This document shows, one piece after another, positions 9,264 through 17,789 of a DNA stretch of 64,000 nucleotides (positions within the stretch are counted from its first letter, which is position 1; each line of letters starts with the position of its first letter). The notes under the pieces were generated by a model. The model worked only from the letters and a program-made list of their open reading frames with translations. It was not told the DNA's origin and did not search any database. Origin of the DNA: Kluyvera sichuanensis (GTDB lineage Bacteria; Pseudomonadota; Gammaproteobacteria; Enterobacterales; Enterobacteriaceae). Both the position numbers and the translations under genes were made by a program. The DNA is taken from assembly GCF_014218705.1 (NCBI RefSeq), contig NZ_JABBJF010000001.1, forward strand, positions 186,001-250,000, in the 5' to 3' direction.

Positions 9264-9620
9264 ATGGCAGAAGAAACGATTTTCAGCAAAATCATTCGTC
9301 GCGAAATCCCATCAGACATCGTCTATCAGGACGAGCTGGTCACCGCCTTCCGCGATATTTCTCCGCAGGCGCCGACGCATATTCTGATCATTCCTAACAC
9401 GCTGATTGCCACCACCAACGACGTTACCGCCGAGCACGAACTGGCGCTGGGGCGTATGGTCACCGTGGCGGCGAAAATTGCTCGTGATGAAGGGATTGCT
9501 GAAGACGGCTATCGTCTGATCATGAACTGCAACCGCCACGGCGGGCAGGAAGTTTACCATATCCACATGCATCTGGTGGGCGGTCGCCCGCTGGGGCCAA
9601 TGCTGGCGCATAAAGGCTAA
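9264..9620 (+). CDS. hinT: purine nucleoside phosphoramidase HinT
   Basis: 118-residue cytoplasmic HIT-family hydrolase of adenosine phosphoramidates and acyl-adenylates, including those from lysyl-tRNA synthetase. The histidine triad HIHMHLVGG is at residues 100-108. The start is [18 protein letters not shown] at 9264 after AAAGGA; an ATG 24 bases upstream is rejected. First gene of the hinT-ycfL-lpoB-thiK-nagZ-ycfP run. Confidence 0.96.
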   Translation: MAEETIFSKIIRREIPSDIVYQDELVTAFRDISPQAPTHILIIPNTLIATTNDVTAEHELALGRMVTVAAKIARDEGIAEDGYRLIMNCNRHGGQEVYHIHMHLVGGRPLGPMLAHKG

Positions 9621-9623
9621 CCT

Positions 9624-9998
9624 ATGAAACCGGTCTGTCTCGGTCTTGTGCTTTGCGCGACGCTGCTTGCCGGGTGCCATTCGCGCCCGGAAATTGCCGT
9701 CAGCGAGCAGCAAACGCTGGTCATGGAATCCGCCGTCCTGGCGGCGGGGGTCAGCGCGGAAAAGCCGGTGCTGAGTTCATCGGATATCCAGTCTACCGCC
9801 AGCGCGAAGCTGTTTAATGAAAGGCGAGAGCCGGTCACCGTTCACTATCGTTTTTATTGGTATGACGCCAGAGGGCTGGAAATGCACCCGCTGGAAGCGC
9901 CGCGCAGCATCACGGTTCCAGCAATGGGGTCGGTGACGCTGTACGGGACGGCTAACAGTCTTGGGGCGCACAAAGCCCGGCTTTATCTTTATCTCTGA
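9624..9998 (+). CDS. ycfL: YcfL family lipoprotein (DUF1425)
   Basis: 124-residue predicted lipoprotein with signal MKPVCLGLVLCATLLAGC (lipobox LAGC at 15-18). The body contains the beta-rich DUF1425 pattern, for example NERREPVTVHYRFYWYDARG and MGSVTLYGTANS. It starts 3 bp after hinT and 14 bp before lpoB, so it is co-transcribed. Its function is not established; position next to lpoB is conserved. Confidence 0.9.
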   Translation: MKPVCLGLVLCATLLAGCHSRPEIAVSEQQTLVMESAVLAAGVSAEKPVLSSSDIQSTASAKLFNERREPVTVHYRFYWYDARGLEMHPLEAPRSITVPAMGSVTLYGTANSLGAHKARLYLYL

Positions 9999-10012
9999 GG
10001 GGTAAACTATCA

Positions 10013-10660
10013 ATGAGTAAATTGGGTCGCTATGCGTTAATTGCTTCCCTGGCAATGTTCCTCGCCGGGTGTGCGGTGCGTGAACAACCGGCACCGGTTG
10101 ACACGGCAAATCCACAGCAGCCGCAGCAGCCAACTGAACCGCAGCAGCCGGTGCCGACGGTGCCGAGCGTGCCGACGATTCCGCAGCAGCCAGGGCCAAT
10201 TGAGCACGGTGGTGAAACGCCTGCGCAGCCAACGCCGCGCGTCCGTCACTATGATTGGAACGGTGCCGCGCAGCCACTGGTGGGCAAAATGCTCCAGGCT
10301 GGCGGCGTTAACGCGGGCAGCATTCTGCTGGTTGATAGCGTCAACAACCGTACCAACGGTTCGCTGAACGCCGGTGAGGCGACGACTGCGCTGCGCAATG
10401 CGCTGGCGGGCAACGGTAAATTCACCCTGGTGTCAGCGCAGCAGCTGGCGGTGGCGAAGCAGCAGCTTGGCCTGTCGCCGCAGGATAGCCTCGGCTCCCG
10501 CAGCAAAGCGATGGGCATCGCCCGTAACGTGGGCGCGCAGTACGTGCTCTATTCCAACGCCACCGGTAACGTCAACGCGCCGATGCTGCAAATGCAGCTG
10601 ATGCTGGTACAGACCGGTGAGATTGTCTGGTCAGGTAAGGGTGCGGTTGCGCAACAGTAA
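10013..10660 (+). CDS. lpoB: penicillin-binding protein activator LpoB
   Basis: Outer-membrane lipoprotein that activates the peptidoglycan synthase PBP1B. 215 residues: lipoprotein signal ending LAGC at residue 20, then a Pro/Gln-rich flexible linker (about 22-75, e.g. [20 protein letters not shown]) and a globular C-terminal domain ([20 protein letters not shown]...). E. coli LpoB is 213 residues. The linker would let the domain span to PBP1B through the peptidoglycan. Confidence 0.95.
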   Translation: MSKLGRYALIASLAMFLAGCAVREQPAPVDTANPQQPQQPTEPQQPVPTVPSVPTIPQQPGPIEHGGETPAQPTPRVRHYDWNGAAQPLVGKMLQAGGVNAGSILLVDSVNNRTNGSLNAGEATTALRNALAGNGKFTLVSAQQLAVAKQQLGLSPQDSLGSRSKAMGIARNVGAQYVLYSNATGNVNAPMLQMQLMLVQTGEIVWSGKGAVAQQ

Positions 10661-11483
10661 ACTTTCGCGTGACGAACTCCTGTCACGCGTCTTCCCGCAC
10701 TATAAGATTGTCGCCAGCCCCGAAACCGCGGGGCTGAGCGGCAGTAGCTGCATCCTGCAACACGGCGAACGACGGCTGGTGCTGCGTCAGCATCACGACC
10801 CGCATGCGCCGGAAAGCGACTTCCTTCGTCAGTATCACGCCCTGCGTCAACTCCCGTCCTCACTGGCACCAAAGCCGGTTTTTTATACGCCTGGCTGGAT
10901 GGCCGTCGATTTTTTAGCCGGTGAGATCAAAAGCGTGCTCCCGACGCATCGTCAGCTCGCCGCTCTCCTGTATGATTTGCACCAGCAGCCTCGGTTTGGC
11001 TGGGCGCTTTCGCTGCAACCGCTGCTGATGCAGTACTGGGAGCAATGCGACCCGGCGCGGCGAACGCCGCTATGGCTCCGAGAACTTAAGCGTCTGCGCA
11101 AACAGGGCGAACCTCGACCGTTGCGGTTAGCGCCGCTGCATATGGACGTGCATGCGGGCAATATCGTCCATACCGCCGACGGACTGCGGCTGATCGACTG
11201 GGAATATGCGGGGGACGGCGATGTGGCGCTGGAGCTCGCCGCCGTCTGGACGACAGACATGAAGCAGCGCCGCGAACTGACGTGGGCATACGCCGAGCAG
11301 GCGCATTTTTCGCCGGAACCGCTCTGGCGACAGGTTAAACGCTGGCGGCCGTGGGTGCTGATGCTTATGGCTGGCTGGTTCGAGTGTCGCTGGCAGCAAA
11401 GCGGCGACAAACAATTCATCACGCTGGCAAACGAGATTTGGTGCCAGCTTAGCGACAAAAAGGAGGCCGTGTGGGGCCAGTAA
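10641..11483 (+). CDS. thiK: thiamine kinase
   Basis: Phosphorylates salvaged thiamine to thiamine monophosphate. Aminoglycoside-phosphotransferase-like fold with the catalytic loop [10 protein letters not shown] and metal-binding [16 protein letters not shown] in the C-terminal half, as in E. coli ThiK (274 residues). I prefer the GTG at 10641 ([16 protein letters not shown], 280 residues) preceded by GGTAAGG; an earlier GTG at 10617 is possible. The gene overlaps the end of lpoB by 20 bp and the start of nagZ by 13 bp. Confidence 0.9.
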   Translation: MRLRNSKLSRDELLSRVFPHYKIVASPETAGLSGSSCILQHGERRLVLRQHHDPHAPESDFLRQYHALRQLPSSLAPKPVFYTPGWMAVDFLAGEIKSVLPTHRQLAALLYDLHQQPRFGWALSLQPLLMQYWEQCDPARRTPLWLRELKRLRKQGEPRPLRLAPLHMDVHAGNIVHTADGLRLIDWEYAGDGDVALELAAVWTTDMKQRRELTWAYAEQAHFSPEPLWRQVKRWRPWVLMLMAGWFECRWQQSGDKQFITLANEIWCQLSDKKEAVWGQ

Positions 11484-12496
11484 TGTTGGATGTTGAAGGC
11501 TATGAGCTGGATGCCGAAGAACGTGAAATTCTGGCGCATCCGCTGGTAGGCGGCTTAATTCTCTTCACCCGTAACTATCATGACCCGGAGCAACTGCGTG
11601 AGCTGGTTCGCCAGATCCGTAGCGCCTCCCGAAATCATCTGGTGGTGGCGGTCGATCAGGAAGGCGGGCGCGTCCAGCGCTTCCGGGAAGGCTTCACCCG
11701 TTTGCCGGCTGCGCAATCTTTTGCCGCCGTGCTGGGCGAAGAGGCGGGCGGACGAATGGCAGTAGACGCAGGATGGTTGATGGCAAGCGAAATGATCGCC
11801 ATGGACATTGATATCAGCTTTGCGCCGGTGCTGGACGTTGGCCATATCTGCACCGCCATCGGCGAACGTTCCTATCATGCTGATCCGCACAAAGCGCTGG
11901 CAATGGCGCGTCATTTTATTGACGGTATGCACAGTGCCGGGATGAAAACCACCGGTAAACACTTCCCGGGCCACGGCGCGGTGACCGCCGACTCGCATAA
12001 AGAGACGCCGCATGACCCGCGTTCAGAGGCTGAGATTCGCGCCAAAGATATGGCGGTGTTTAAAACGCTGATTACCGAAAACGCGCTCGACGCCATTATG
12101 CCCGCGCACGTTATCTACGATGAAGTCGACCCGCGTCCGGCAAGCGGCTCGCCGCACTGGCTGAAAACCGTGCTGCGCGGCGAGCTGGGCTTCGACGGGG
12201 TGATCTTCTCCGACGATTTGTCGATGGAAGGGGCGGCAATTATGGGCAGCTACGCCGAGCGCGGTCAGGCATCGCTGGATGCAGGTTGCGATATGATCCT
12301 CGTCTGCAATAATCGTAAAGGGGCCGTCAGCGTGTTAGATAACCTGTCGCCGATCAACGCTGAGCGTGTTACGAAGTTGTATCATAAAGGTTCATTTAGC
12401 CGTCAGGAACTGATGGACTCCGCCCGCTGGAAAACGGTTAGCGCTGAGCTGGAGCAACTCCACGAACGCTGGCAGGAAGAGAAGGCTGGTCATTAA
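11471..12496 (+). CDS. nagZ: beta-N-acetylhexosaminidase NagZ (peptidoglycan recycling)
   Basis: Cytoplasmic family-3 glycosidase that removes GlcNAc from anhydro-muropeptides during cell-wall recycling; in bacteria with inducible AmpC its products affect beta-lactamase induction. 341 residues with a GTG start ([19 protein letters not shown]), the recalled E. coli length. Key motifs are the substrate loop [14 protein letters not shown] (catalytic His/Asp) and nucleophile region [10 protein letters not shown]. It overlaps thiK. Confidence 0.96.
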   Translation: MGPVMLDVEGYELDAEEREILAHPLVGGLILFTRNYHDPEQLRELVRQIRSASRNHLVVAVDQEGGRVQRFREGFTRLPAAQSFAAVLGEEAGGRMAVDAGWLMASEMIAMDIDISFAPVLDVGHICTAIGERSYHADPHKALAMARHFIDGMHSAGMKTTGKHFPGHGAVTADSHKETPHDPRSEAEIRAKDMAVFKTLITENALDAIMPAHVIYDEVDPRPASGSPHWLKTVLRGELGFDGVIFSDDLSMEGAAIMGSYAERGQASLDAGCDMILVCNNRKGAVSVLDNLSPINAERVTKLYHKGSFSRQELMDSARWKTVSAELEQLHERWQEEKAGH

Positions 12497-12534
12497 CCCT
12501 CCCGGTGTGGGAGTAATGGTGTGGTGAGGATCAA

Positions 12535-13077
12535 ATGATTATCTATTTACACGGTTTTGACTCGAATAGCCCAGGTAACCACGAAAAAGTGTTGCAGCTA
12601 CAGTTTATCGACCCGGACGTGCGGTTGATTAGCTACAGCACGCGGCACCCGAAACATGATATGCAGCATCTGCTCAAGGAAGTGGACAAGATGCTGCAGC
12701 TGAACGCCGATGAGCGTCCGTTGATTTGCGGCGTAGGATTGGGTGGCTTTTGGGCGGAACGTATCGGCTTCCTGTGCGATATCCGTCAGGTGATGTTTAA
12801 CCCGAACCTGTTCCCGAACGAGAACATGGACGGCAAGATTGATCGCCCGGAAGAGTATATGGATATCGCGACCAAGTGCGTGAATAACTTCCGTGAAAAG
12901 AACCGCGATCGCTGCCTGGCCATTCTCTCGCGTCATGATGATGCGCTGGATAGCCAGCGTTCAGCCGACATGCTGCATCATTACTATGAGATCATCTGGG
13001 ATGAAGAGCAGGGTCATAAGTTCAAGAATATCTCCCCGCATCTGCAGCGGATCAAAGCCTTTAAAACCTTAGGCTAA
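12535..13077 (+). CDS. ycfP: YcfP family esterase-like alpha/beta hydrolase
   Basis: 180 residues, the same length as E. coli YcfP (UPF0227). The start [18 protein letters not shown] carries the HGF oxyanion-type motif of alpha/beta hydrolases, and [14 protein letters not shown] sits where a nucleophile elbow is expected but has Gly instead of Ser, as I recall for this family. Substrate unknown. It follows nagZ by 38 bp and is closed by a strong terminator. Confidence 0.9.
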   Translation: MIIYLHGFDSNSPGNHEKVLQLQFIDPDVRLISYSTRHPKHDMQHLLKEVDKMLQLNADERPLICGVGLGGFWAERIGFLCDIRQVMFNPNLFPNENMDGKIDRPEEYMDIATKCVNNFREKNRDRCLAILSRHDDALDSQRSADMLHHYYEIIWDEEQGHKFKNISPHLQRIKAFKTLG

Positions 13078-13091
13078 GAGACCGGCAAAGC

Positions 13092-13126
13092 GCCCCGGCA
13101 ACGCTCCGTTGCCGGGGCTTTTTTTT
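13092..13126 (+). terminator. intrinsic terminator after ycfP
   Basis: A perfect 12-bp stem (gccccggcaacg / cgttgccggggc) with a 3-base loop is followed by eight T. It ends the hinT-ycfP transcription unit. Confidence 0.93.
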
Positions 13127-13199
13127 GTTAATTTTTAACCGAACCAACCCATTTTTCGGCTATCAAAATATCGTTCGCTCAACTTCTGCGCGATAAAAC

Positions 13200-13213
13200 T
13201 TGATGCACATCAA
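13200..13213. promoter_or_regulatory. FNR binding site upstream of ndh
   Basis: TTGATGCACATCAA matches the FNR consensus TTGAT-N4-ATCAA exactly. ndh is a classic FNR-repressed gene in E. coli. A weaker half-site (TATCAA) lies about 40 bp upstream at 13161. The site is about 137 bp before the ndh start codon. Confidence 0.8.
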
Positions 13214-13349
13214 TTTTGGTATGACCAATGCACCATTCATGTTATTCTCATTGCAGCTGAATGGTTTCACACAAGTAACTTGTTGTTAATTAAAGGCTAT
13301 ATTCATAACTTTTAATTAACAATTGGTTAATAAATTTTAAGGGGGTCAC

Positions 13350-14654
13350 ATGACTACGCCAATGAAAAAAATCGTAATTGTGGGTGGTGGTGCTGGCGGC
13401 CTGGAACTGGCTACTCAACTGGGTAGAAAGCTTGGCCGCAGTAAAAAAGCGAAAATCACGCTGGTGGATCGTAACCATAGCCACCTGTGGAAGCCGCTGC
13501 TGCATGAAGTGGCAACCGGCTCTCTTGATGAAGGCGTGGATGCGCTGAGCTACCTGGCGCATGCGCGTAACCACCACTTCCAGTTCCAGCTGGGCTCGGT
13601 GATGGATATCAACCGCGAAGCGAAAACCCTCACCATCGCTGAACTGCGCGATGAGAAGGGCGAACTGCTGGTGCCTGAGCGCAAGCTGGCGTACGACACG
13701 CTGGTGATGGCGCTGGGCAGTACCTCCAACGACTTCAATACCCCGGGCGTGAAAGAACACTGCATTTTCCTGGATAACCCGCATCAGGCGCGTCGATTCC
13801 ATCAGGAAATGCTCAACCTGTTCCTGAAGTACTCGGCGAATCTTGGCGCAAACGGCAAGGTGAACATTGCGATTGTTGGCGGCGGGGCGACCGGCGTTGA
13901 GCTGTCGGCTGAACTGCACAATGCGGTGAAACAGCTGCACAGCTACGGCTATAAAGGCTTAAGCAACGAAGCGCTGAACGTGACGCTGGTGGAAGCCGGT
14001 GAACGTATTCTGCCAGCATTGCCGCCGCGTATCTCTGGTGCGGCGCACAGCGAGCTGACTAAAATGGGCGTGCGCGTGCTGACCCAAACGATGGTCACCA
14101 GCGCGGATGCAGGCGGCTTGCACACCAAAGACGGCGAGTACATTCAGGCCGATCTGATGGTCTGGGCGGCAGGTATTAAAGCGCCGGACTTTATGAAAGA
14201 GATCGGCGGTCTGGAAACCAACCGTATTAACCAGCTGGTGGTCGAGCCAACGCTGCAAACCACCCGTGACCCGGATATCTACGCGATTGGCGACTGTGCC
14301 TCCTGCGCACGTCCGGAAGGCGGCTTTGTGCCACCGCGCGCTCAGGCGGCGCACCAGATGGCGACCTGTGCACTGAATAACATTCTGGCGCAGATGAAGG
14401 GCAAAGAGCTGAAAGCGTATAGCTACAAAGACCACGGCTCTCTGGTATCGCTCTCTAACTACTCCACCGTCGGCAGCCTGATGGGCAACCTGATGCGCGG
14501 TTCGATGATGATTGAAGGGCGTATCGCGCGTATGGTTTACATCTCTCTGTACCGTATGCACCAGATTGCGCTGCATGGCTACGTGAAAACCGGCCTGATG
14601 ATGCTGGTGGGTAGCATTAACCGCGTGATTCGTCCGCGTCTTAAGTTGCATTAA
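13350..14654 (+). CDS. ndh: type II NADH dehydrogenase (NADH:quinone oxidoreductase II)
   Basis: Single-subunit FAD enzyme on the inner face of the membrane that oxidises NADH and reduces ubiquinone without proton pumping. 434 residues, as in E. coli. Two dinucleotide-binding motifs: [13 protein letters not shown] (FAD, residues 10-22) and [15 protein letters not shown] (NADH, about 176-190); YAIGDCAS near residue 312 is the second FAD contact. The C-terminal amphipathic region ([21 protein letters not shown]) fits membrane attachment. Preceded by GGGGG-rich ribosome site and the FNR site. Confidence 0.97.
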   Translation: MTTPMKKIVIVGGGAGGLELATQLGRKLGRSKKAKITLVDRNHSHLWKPLLHEVATGSLDEGVDALSYLAHARNHHFQFQLGSVMDINREAKTLTIAELRDEKGELLVPERKLAYDTLVMALGSTSNDFNTPGVKEHCIFLDNPHQARRFHQEMLNLFLKYSANLGANGKVNIAIVGGGATGVELSAELHNAVKQLHSYGYKGLSNEALNVTLVEAGERILPALPPRISGAAHSELTKMGVRVLTQTMVTSADAGGLHTKDGEYIQADLMVWAAGIKAPDFMKEIGGLETNRINQLVVEPTLQTTRDPDIYAIGDCASCARPEGGFVPPRAQAAHQMATCALNNILAQMKGKELKAYSYKDHGSLVSLSNYSTVGSLMGNLMRGSMMIEGRIARMVYISLYRMHQIALHGYVKTGLMMLVGSINRVIRPRLKLH

Positions 14655-14667
14655 TTATCGTGCCGTT

Positions 14668-14742
14668 CCCGGCGTCGGCGTGAACGCCTCGGCCGGGCTA
14701 CAGCAGTGACGAGTAGCCCGGCCGAGCGTCGCGACGCCGGGA
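14668..14742. repeat. REP/BIME-like palindromic pair
   Basis: Two head-to-head units: cccggcgtcggcg...ggccgggctac and gtagcccggccgagcg...gacgccggg, forming a long imperfect cruciform. The same core (tagcccggcc) recurs at 29262-29294 and 51939-51985. Lies directly after ndh. Confidence 0.85.
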
Positions 14743-14873
14743 CATTCCATCTTCAGAATTCTCCGAAACACCCATCTCCCCATATAAAATCCTGCTTTTG
14801 AGTTTTTGTCTGATAGGCACTGCTAACGATCGGTTGCACAATTGTTAGCAATAGCAACAAAGGAGGATCTCCC

Positions 14874-15410
14874 GTGAATAAATCAATGTTGGCGGGTATA
14901 GGTATTGGCGTTGCCGCCGCGCTTGGGGTTGCCGCTGTAGCGAGTATGAACGTTTTCGACCGTGGCCCGCAGTATGCGCAGGTCATTTCCGCTACGCCTA
15001 TCAAGGAAACCGTCAAAAATCCGCGTCAGGAGTGCCGTAACGTCGCGGTGACGCATCGTCGTCCGGTACAGGATGAAAACCGTATCGCCGGTTCCGTGCT
15101 GGGTGCGGTGGCAGGCGGCGTGATTGGCCATCAGTTTGGTGGCGGGCACGGTAAAAGCGTTGCCACCGTGGTCGGCGCGTTAGGCGGTGGCTATGCCGGC
15201 AACCAGGTGCAGGGTGCGATGCAGAATAATGACACCTACACCACCAACGAGCAGCGCTGTAAAACGGTGTATGACAAATCCGAAAAGACGCTCGGCTATG
15301 ATGTGACCTACAAAATTGGCGATCAGCAGGGAAAAATCCGTATGGATAAGCAGCCTGGTAGCCAGATCCCGCTGGATAGCAACGGCCAGCTGGTACTGAA
15401 TAAAGCCTAA
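14874..15410 (+). CDS. ycfJ: YcfJ, glycine-zipper 2TM envelope protein
   Basis: 178 residues, close to E. coli YcfJ (179). One N-terminal hydrophobic segment (MLAGIGIGVAAALGVAAVAS) and a Gly-zipper block (GSVLGAVAGGVIGHQFGGGHG, GALGGGYAGNQVQG) of the Rick_17kDa/2TM type. Function uncertain; related to envelope stress proteins such as SlyB. Preceded by AAAGGAGG and ended by a strong terminator. Confidence 0.92.
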   Translation: MNKSMLAGIGIGVAAALGVAAVASMNVFDRGPQYAQVISATPIKETVKNPRQECRNVAVTHRRPVQDENRIAGSVLGAVAGGVIGHQFGGGHGKSVATVVGALGGGYAGNQVQGAMQNNDTYTTNEQRCKTVYDKSEKTLGYDVTYKIGDQQGKIRMDKQPGSQIPLDSNGQLVLNKA

Positions 15411-15431
15411 AATAGCAGGTAGTAAGTTGTT

Positions 15432-15468
15432 CGCCCCGCCATCACTCAGATGGCGGGGCGTTTTTTTT
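15432..15468 (+). terminator. intrinsic terminator after ycfJ
   Basis: Stem cgccccgccatc / gatggcggggcg (12 bp, 5-base loop) followed by eight T at 15461-15468. Its end touches the comR stop, so it lies between convergent genes. Confidence 0.93.
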
Positions 15469-16105
15469 ATGATGGGGCAATCATCTGCGGCCAGAGTCGC
15501 AGCGTGGTGTCGGTTATCTGCATCAGGGTATCAAAGCTGGCCCCTTCGCGGGCGCTGATGGACATGCCTTGCAGAATACAGCTCAAGAACAACGCCAGCT
15601 CGGTGACGTTTTTCTCCGCCGGAATTTCCCCTCGCGATTGGCGCAGCTGAAGGAACTGATTCAGCGTCTGCTCCTGTACCGCATGGCGAGACTTAATGGT
15701 CTTCGCAATCTCTTTCGATGACGCCGCCAGCGCCGCCGAGGTGTTGATCATAAAGCAGCCCGCCGGTGTGTCCTTACTGGTAAAGCAGGTGGCTACCGCG
15801 GTGAAGTAGTTGCGTAGCGCTTCCACCACCGGTTGCTCATCGCAGAACAAACAGGCTTCATTTTTTGAGGCAAAGTGCGTGATGTAGTGATCGAGAACGG
15901 CACGGAACAGCCCCTCTTTATTCACAAACTCGGCATATAGCGTCGGCGCTTTTGCACCCGTGGCTTCGACGAGGTCGGAGAGGGATGTTGCTTCATAGCC
16001 ATACTGCCAGAATAGCGTCATCGCTTTATCAAGCGCCGCTTCCCGGCCGAATACTTTAGGTCGACCGCGGCCTTTTTTCGCGCAACTTTGCGTGTCAGTT
16101 GTCAT
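15467..16105 (-). CDS. comR: TetR-family repressor ComR of bhsA
   Basis: 212-residue TetR regulator. N-terminal helix-turn-helix at about residues 25-70 (ALDKAMTLFWQYGYEATSLS, DLVEATGAKAPTLYAEFVNK); C-terminal ligand domain contains Cys-rich stretches (ACLFCDEQ, AGCF). In E. coli ComR (YcfQ) represses bhsA/comC and responds to copper. It is divergent from bhsA, as expected for a local repressor. Confidence 0.93.
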   Translation of the reverse strand: MTTDTQSCAKKGRGRPKVFGREAALDKAMTLFWQYGYEATSLSDLVEATGAKAPTLYAEFVNKEGLFRAVLDHYITHFASKNEACLFCDEQPVVEALRNYFTAVATCFTSKDTPAGCFMINTSAALAASSKEIAKTIKSRHAVQEQTLNQFLQLRQSRGEIPAEKNVTELALFLSCILQGMSISAREGASFDTLMQITDTTLRLWPQMIAPS

Positions 16106-16230
16106 CGTGCCGCCTACCTTAGTCGGTGTTTAGTGAACGCTCATTATAAAAATAATCCCCGGAAGGGGCTAGCGCTTCGTGAGGAAAAATAAAAAGAACA
16201 TATTCATATGAAAAATATATGAATCTTAAT

Positions 16231-16308
16231 TAAATAAACGATCGTTATAAAAATACGTTGACGTGTGACCTGGATCTCATTATGATTATTTTATCGATCG
16301 TTAAGTTA
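16231..16308. promoter_or_regulatory. candidate ComR operators between comR and bhsA
   Basis: Two AT-flanked CGATCG palindromes: AACGATCGTT at 16237-16246 and a second copy inside TTATCGATCGTTAA near 16291-16304. Size and position fit TetR-type operators; a further related half-site (GAACGCTCATTATAAAAATA) lies at about 16135. Assignment to ComR is inferred from position. Confidence 0.45.
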
Positions 16309-16350
16309 ATAACGTCTGACCTACAAAAATCATCTGCAAAGGTAAAAATC

Positions 16351-16608
16351 ATGAAAACCGTAAAAACTCTGGCCATCGCAGCCGTACTGAGCTCCCTATC
16401 ATTCGCAAGCTTTGCTGCCGTTGAAGTGCAGTCTACTCCGGCAGACCAGCATAAAGTCGGCAGCATTTCCGCTTCCGCAGGCCCTAACCTGGCGTCTCTG
16501 GAACAAGAACTGGCTCAGAAAGCAGATGACATGGGCGCGAAATCGTTCCGTATCACTTCTGTAAGCGGTCCAAACAACCTGCACGGCACCGCAGTTATCT
16601 ATAAATAA
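16351..16608 (+). CDS. bhsA: multiple stress resistance protein BhsA (YhcN family)
   Basis: 85-residue outer-membrane/periplasmic protein of the YhcN/BhsA (DUF1471) family, linked to biofilm, stress and copper permeability. Signal peptide MKTVKTLAIAAVLSSLSFASFA then a single DUF1471 domain ending GPNNLHGTAVIYK. ATG 16351 follows AAAGG; an earlier in-frame start would misplace the signal peptide. Confidence 0.95.
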   Translation: MKTVKTLAIAAVLSSLSFASFAAVEVQSTPADQHKVGSISASAGPNLASLEQELAQKADDMGAKSFRITSVSGPNNLHGTAVIYK

Positions 16609-16647
16609 GCGTTAAAACCCTCATAATGCTTATGTCACTGCCATAAA

Positions 16648-16685
16648 AAAGGCCCTGAGCGTATCCCGCTCAGGGCCTTTTTCTT
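16648..16685. terminator. bidirectional terminator between bhsA and ldtC
   Basis: A 14-bp perfect stem (aaaggccctgagcg / cgctcagggccttt) with a 5-base loop. T-rich on the plus strand (ttttt) and A-rich before the left arm (aaaaaa), so it can serve both convergent genes. Confidence 0.93.
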
Positions 16686-16696
16686 TATGGGTTCTG

Positions 16697-17656
16697 CTAC
16701 ATATTTTGCTGTGCGACGTCGTGGTGACGGGTGACATCAACCGGCATCCCGGAGCGTACGTCAATCACTTTGTTCATCACGGCTGCGTCGGTGTTCGCAT
16801 TCTGGCTGAACGCCTGCATGCTGGCGTTTAGCACGATAGGCAGCGTCTGCGGATCGTCATCAATATGTTCGGACAGCGGCTGGTGAACCTCCACCAGACG
16901 TACACCGTTTGGCTCGACTGACGCTTTAATCGGCGTGTTGATGATGGTCACCTTAGTGCCCGGCGTCACCTGGTCAAACAGTGCTTTGATGTCGCCATCG
17001 CGCAGACGAATACAGCCGGAGCTGACGCGCATGCCGATACCAAAATCGGCGTTGGTGCCGTGCAGCAGATACACGCCGCCGTAGGCCGCGAGGCGAATTG
17101 CGTGGTGGCCCATCGGGTTATCTGGACCCGCTGGCATCACCGCAGGTAAATCGATCCCCTGTGCTTTGTAGCGTGCACGGATATTGGCCGTTGGCGTCCA
17201 GGTTGGGTTAGCGCGTTTATCGGAGACGGTCGTCACCATGGTTGGCGTCACCGTTGTGCCACCTAGCTGACCGATACCGATAGGATAGACGGTGACCGTA
17301 TTTTTACCCGGCGGATAGTAGTAGAGACGCAGCTCAGCCAGATTCAGCACGATGCCTTCGCGTGGAACGTCCGGCAACAGCGTTTGCAGCGGAATGGTCA
17401 GTACGCTACCGGCGCGGGGCACGTAAGGATCGACTCCAGGGTTGGCCTGAAGCAGGGCGAGGAAACCGACGTTGTATTTTTTGGCGATAGATTCCAGCGA
17501 ACCGCCGTTATTCTCGACGACGTGGAAACGGTTTTCGCCGACCAGACGGCTGCCGGGCGGCGGTAACGGCCAGCTGTTGGCGCTGGCGGGCAGCGCAACG
17601 CTGGCAACGAGAAGTAATCCCAGTAGCCAGCGTGAAAGTTGCAGAGTTTGTTTCAT
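16697..17656 (-). CDS. ldtC: L,D-transpeptidase LdtC (Braun lipoprotein attachment)
   Basis: 319-residue periplasmic enzyme of the YkuD family that links Lpp to peptidoglycan. Signal peptide ends ASA near residue 26; a LysM-like segment (YNVGFLALLQANPGVDPYVP) follows; the YkuD catalytic motif HGTNADFGIGMRVSSGCIRL supplies His and Cys. Matches E. coli YcfS (320 residues). In E. coli mfd follows; here an iron receptor gene does. Confidence 0.94.
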   Translation of the reverse strand: MKQTLQLSRWLLGLLLVASVALPASANSWPLPPPGSRLVGENRFHVVENNGGSLESIAKKYNVGFLALLQANPGVDPYVPRAGSVLTIPLQTLLPDVPREGIVLNLAELRLYYYPPGKNTVTVYPIGIGQLGGTTVTPTMVTTVSDKRANPTWTPTANIRARYKAQGIDLPAVMPAGPDNPMGHHAIRLAAYGGVYLLHGTNADFGIGMRVSSGCIRLRDGDIKALFDQVTPGTKVTIINTPIKASVEPNGVRLVEVHQPLSEHIDDDPQTLPIVLNASMQAFSQNANTDAAVMNKVIDVRSGMPVDVTRHHDVAQQNM

Positions 17657-17761
17657 TACTCTAATCCCTCAAAGTCGTAATATGTTGCTTAAAAGTTAAA
17701 GCGACTATTATGCGGAAGGGAACTGTAGGGAAGTGCTAAGGGTTTGAAAGAGTATGTAAAG

Positions 17762-17783
17762 GCGGCCCCGTGAGCGGGGCCGC
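17762..17783 (-). terminator. hairpin 3' of the TonB receptor gene
   Basis: gcggccccg-tgag-cggggccgc is a 9-bp stem with a 4-base loop, a few bases past the receptor stop; on the minus strand it is followed by CTTTACA. A plausible but T-poor terminator. Confidence 0.65.
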
Positions 17784-17789
17784 TGGTGG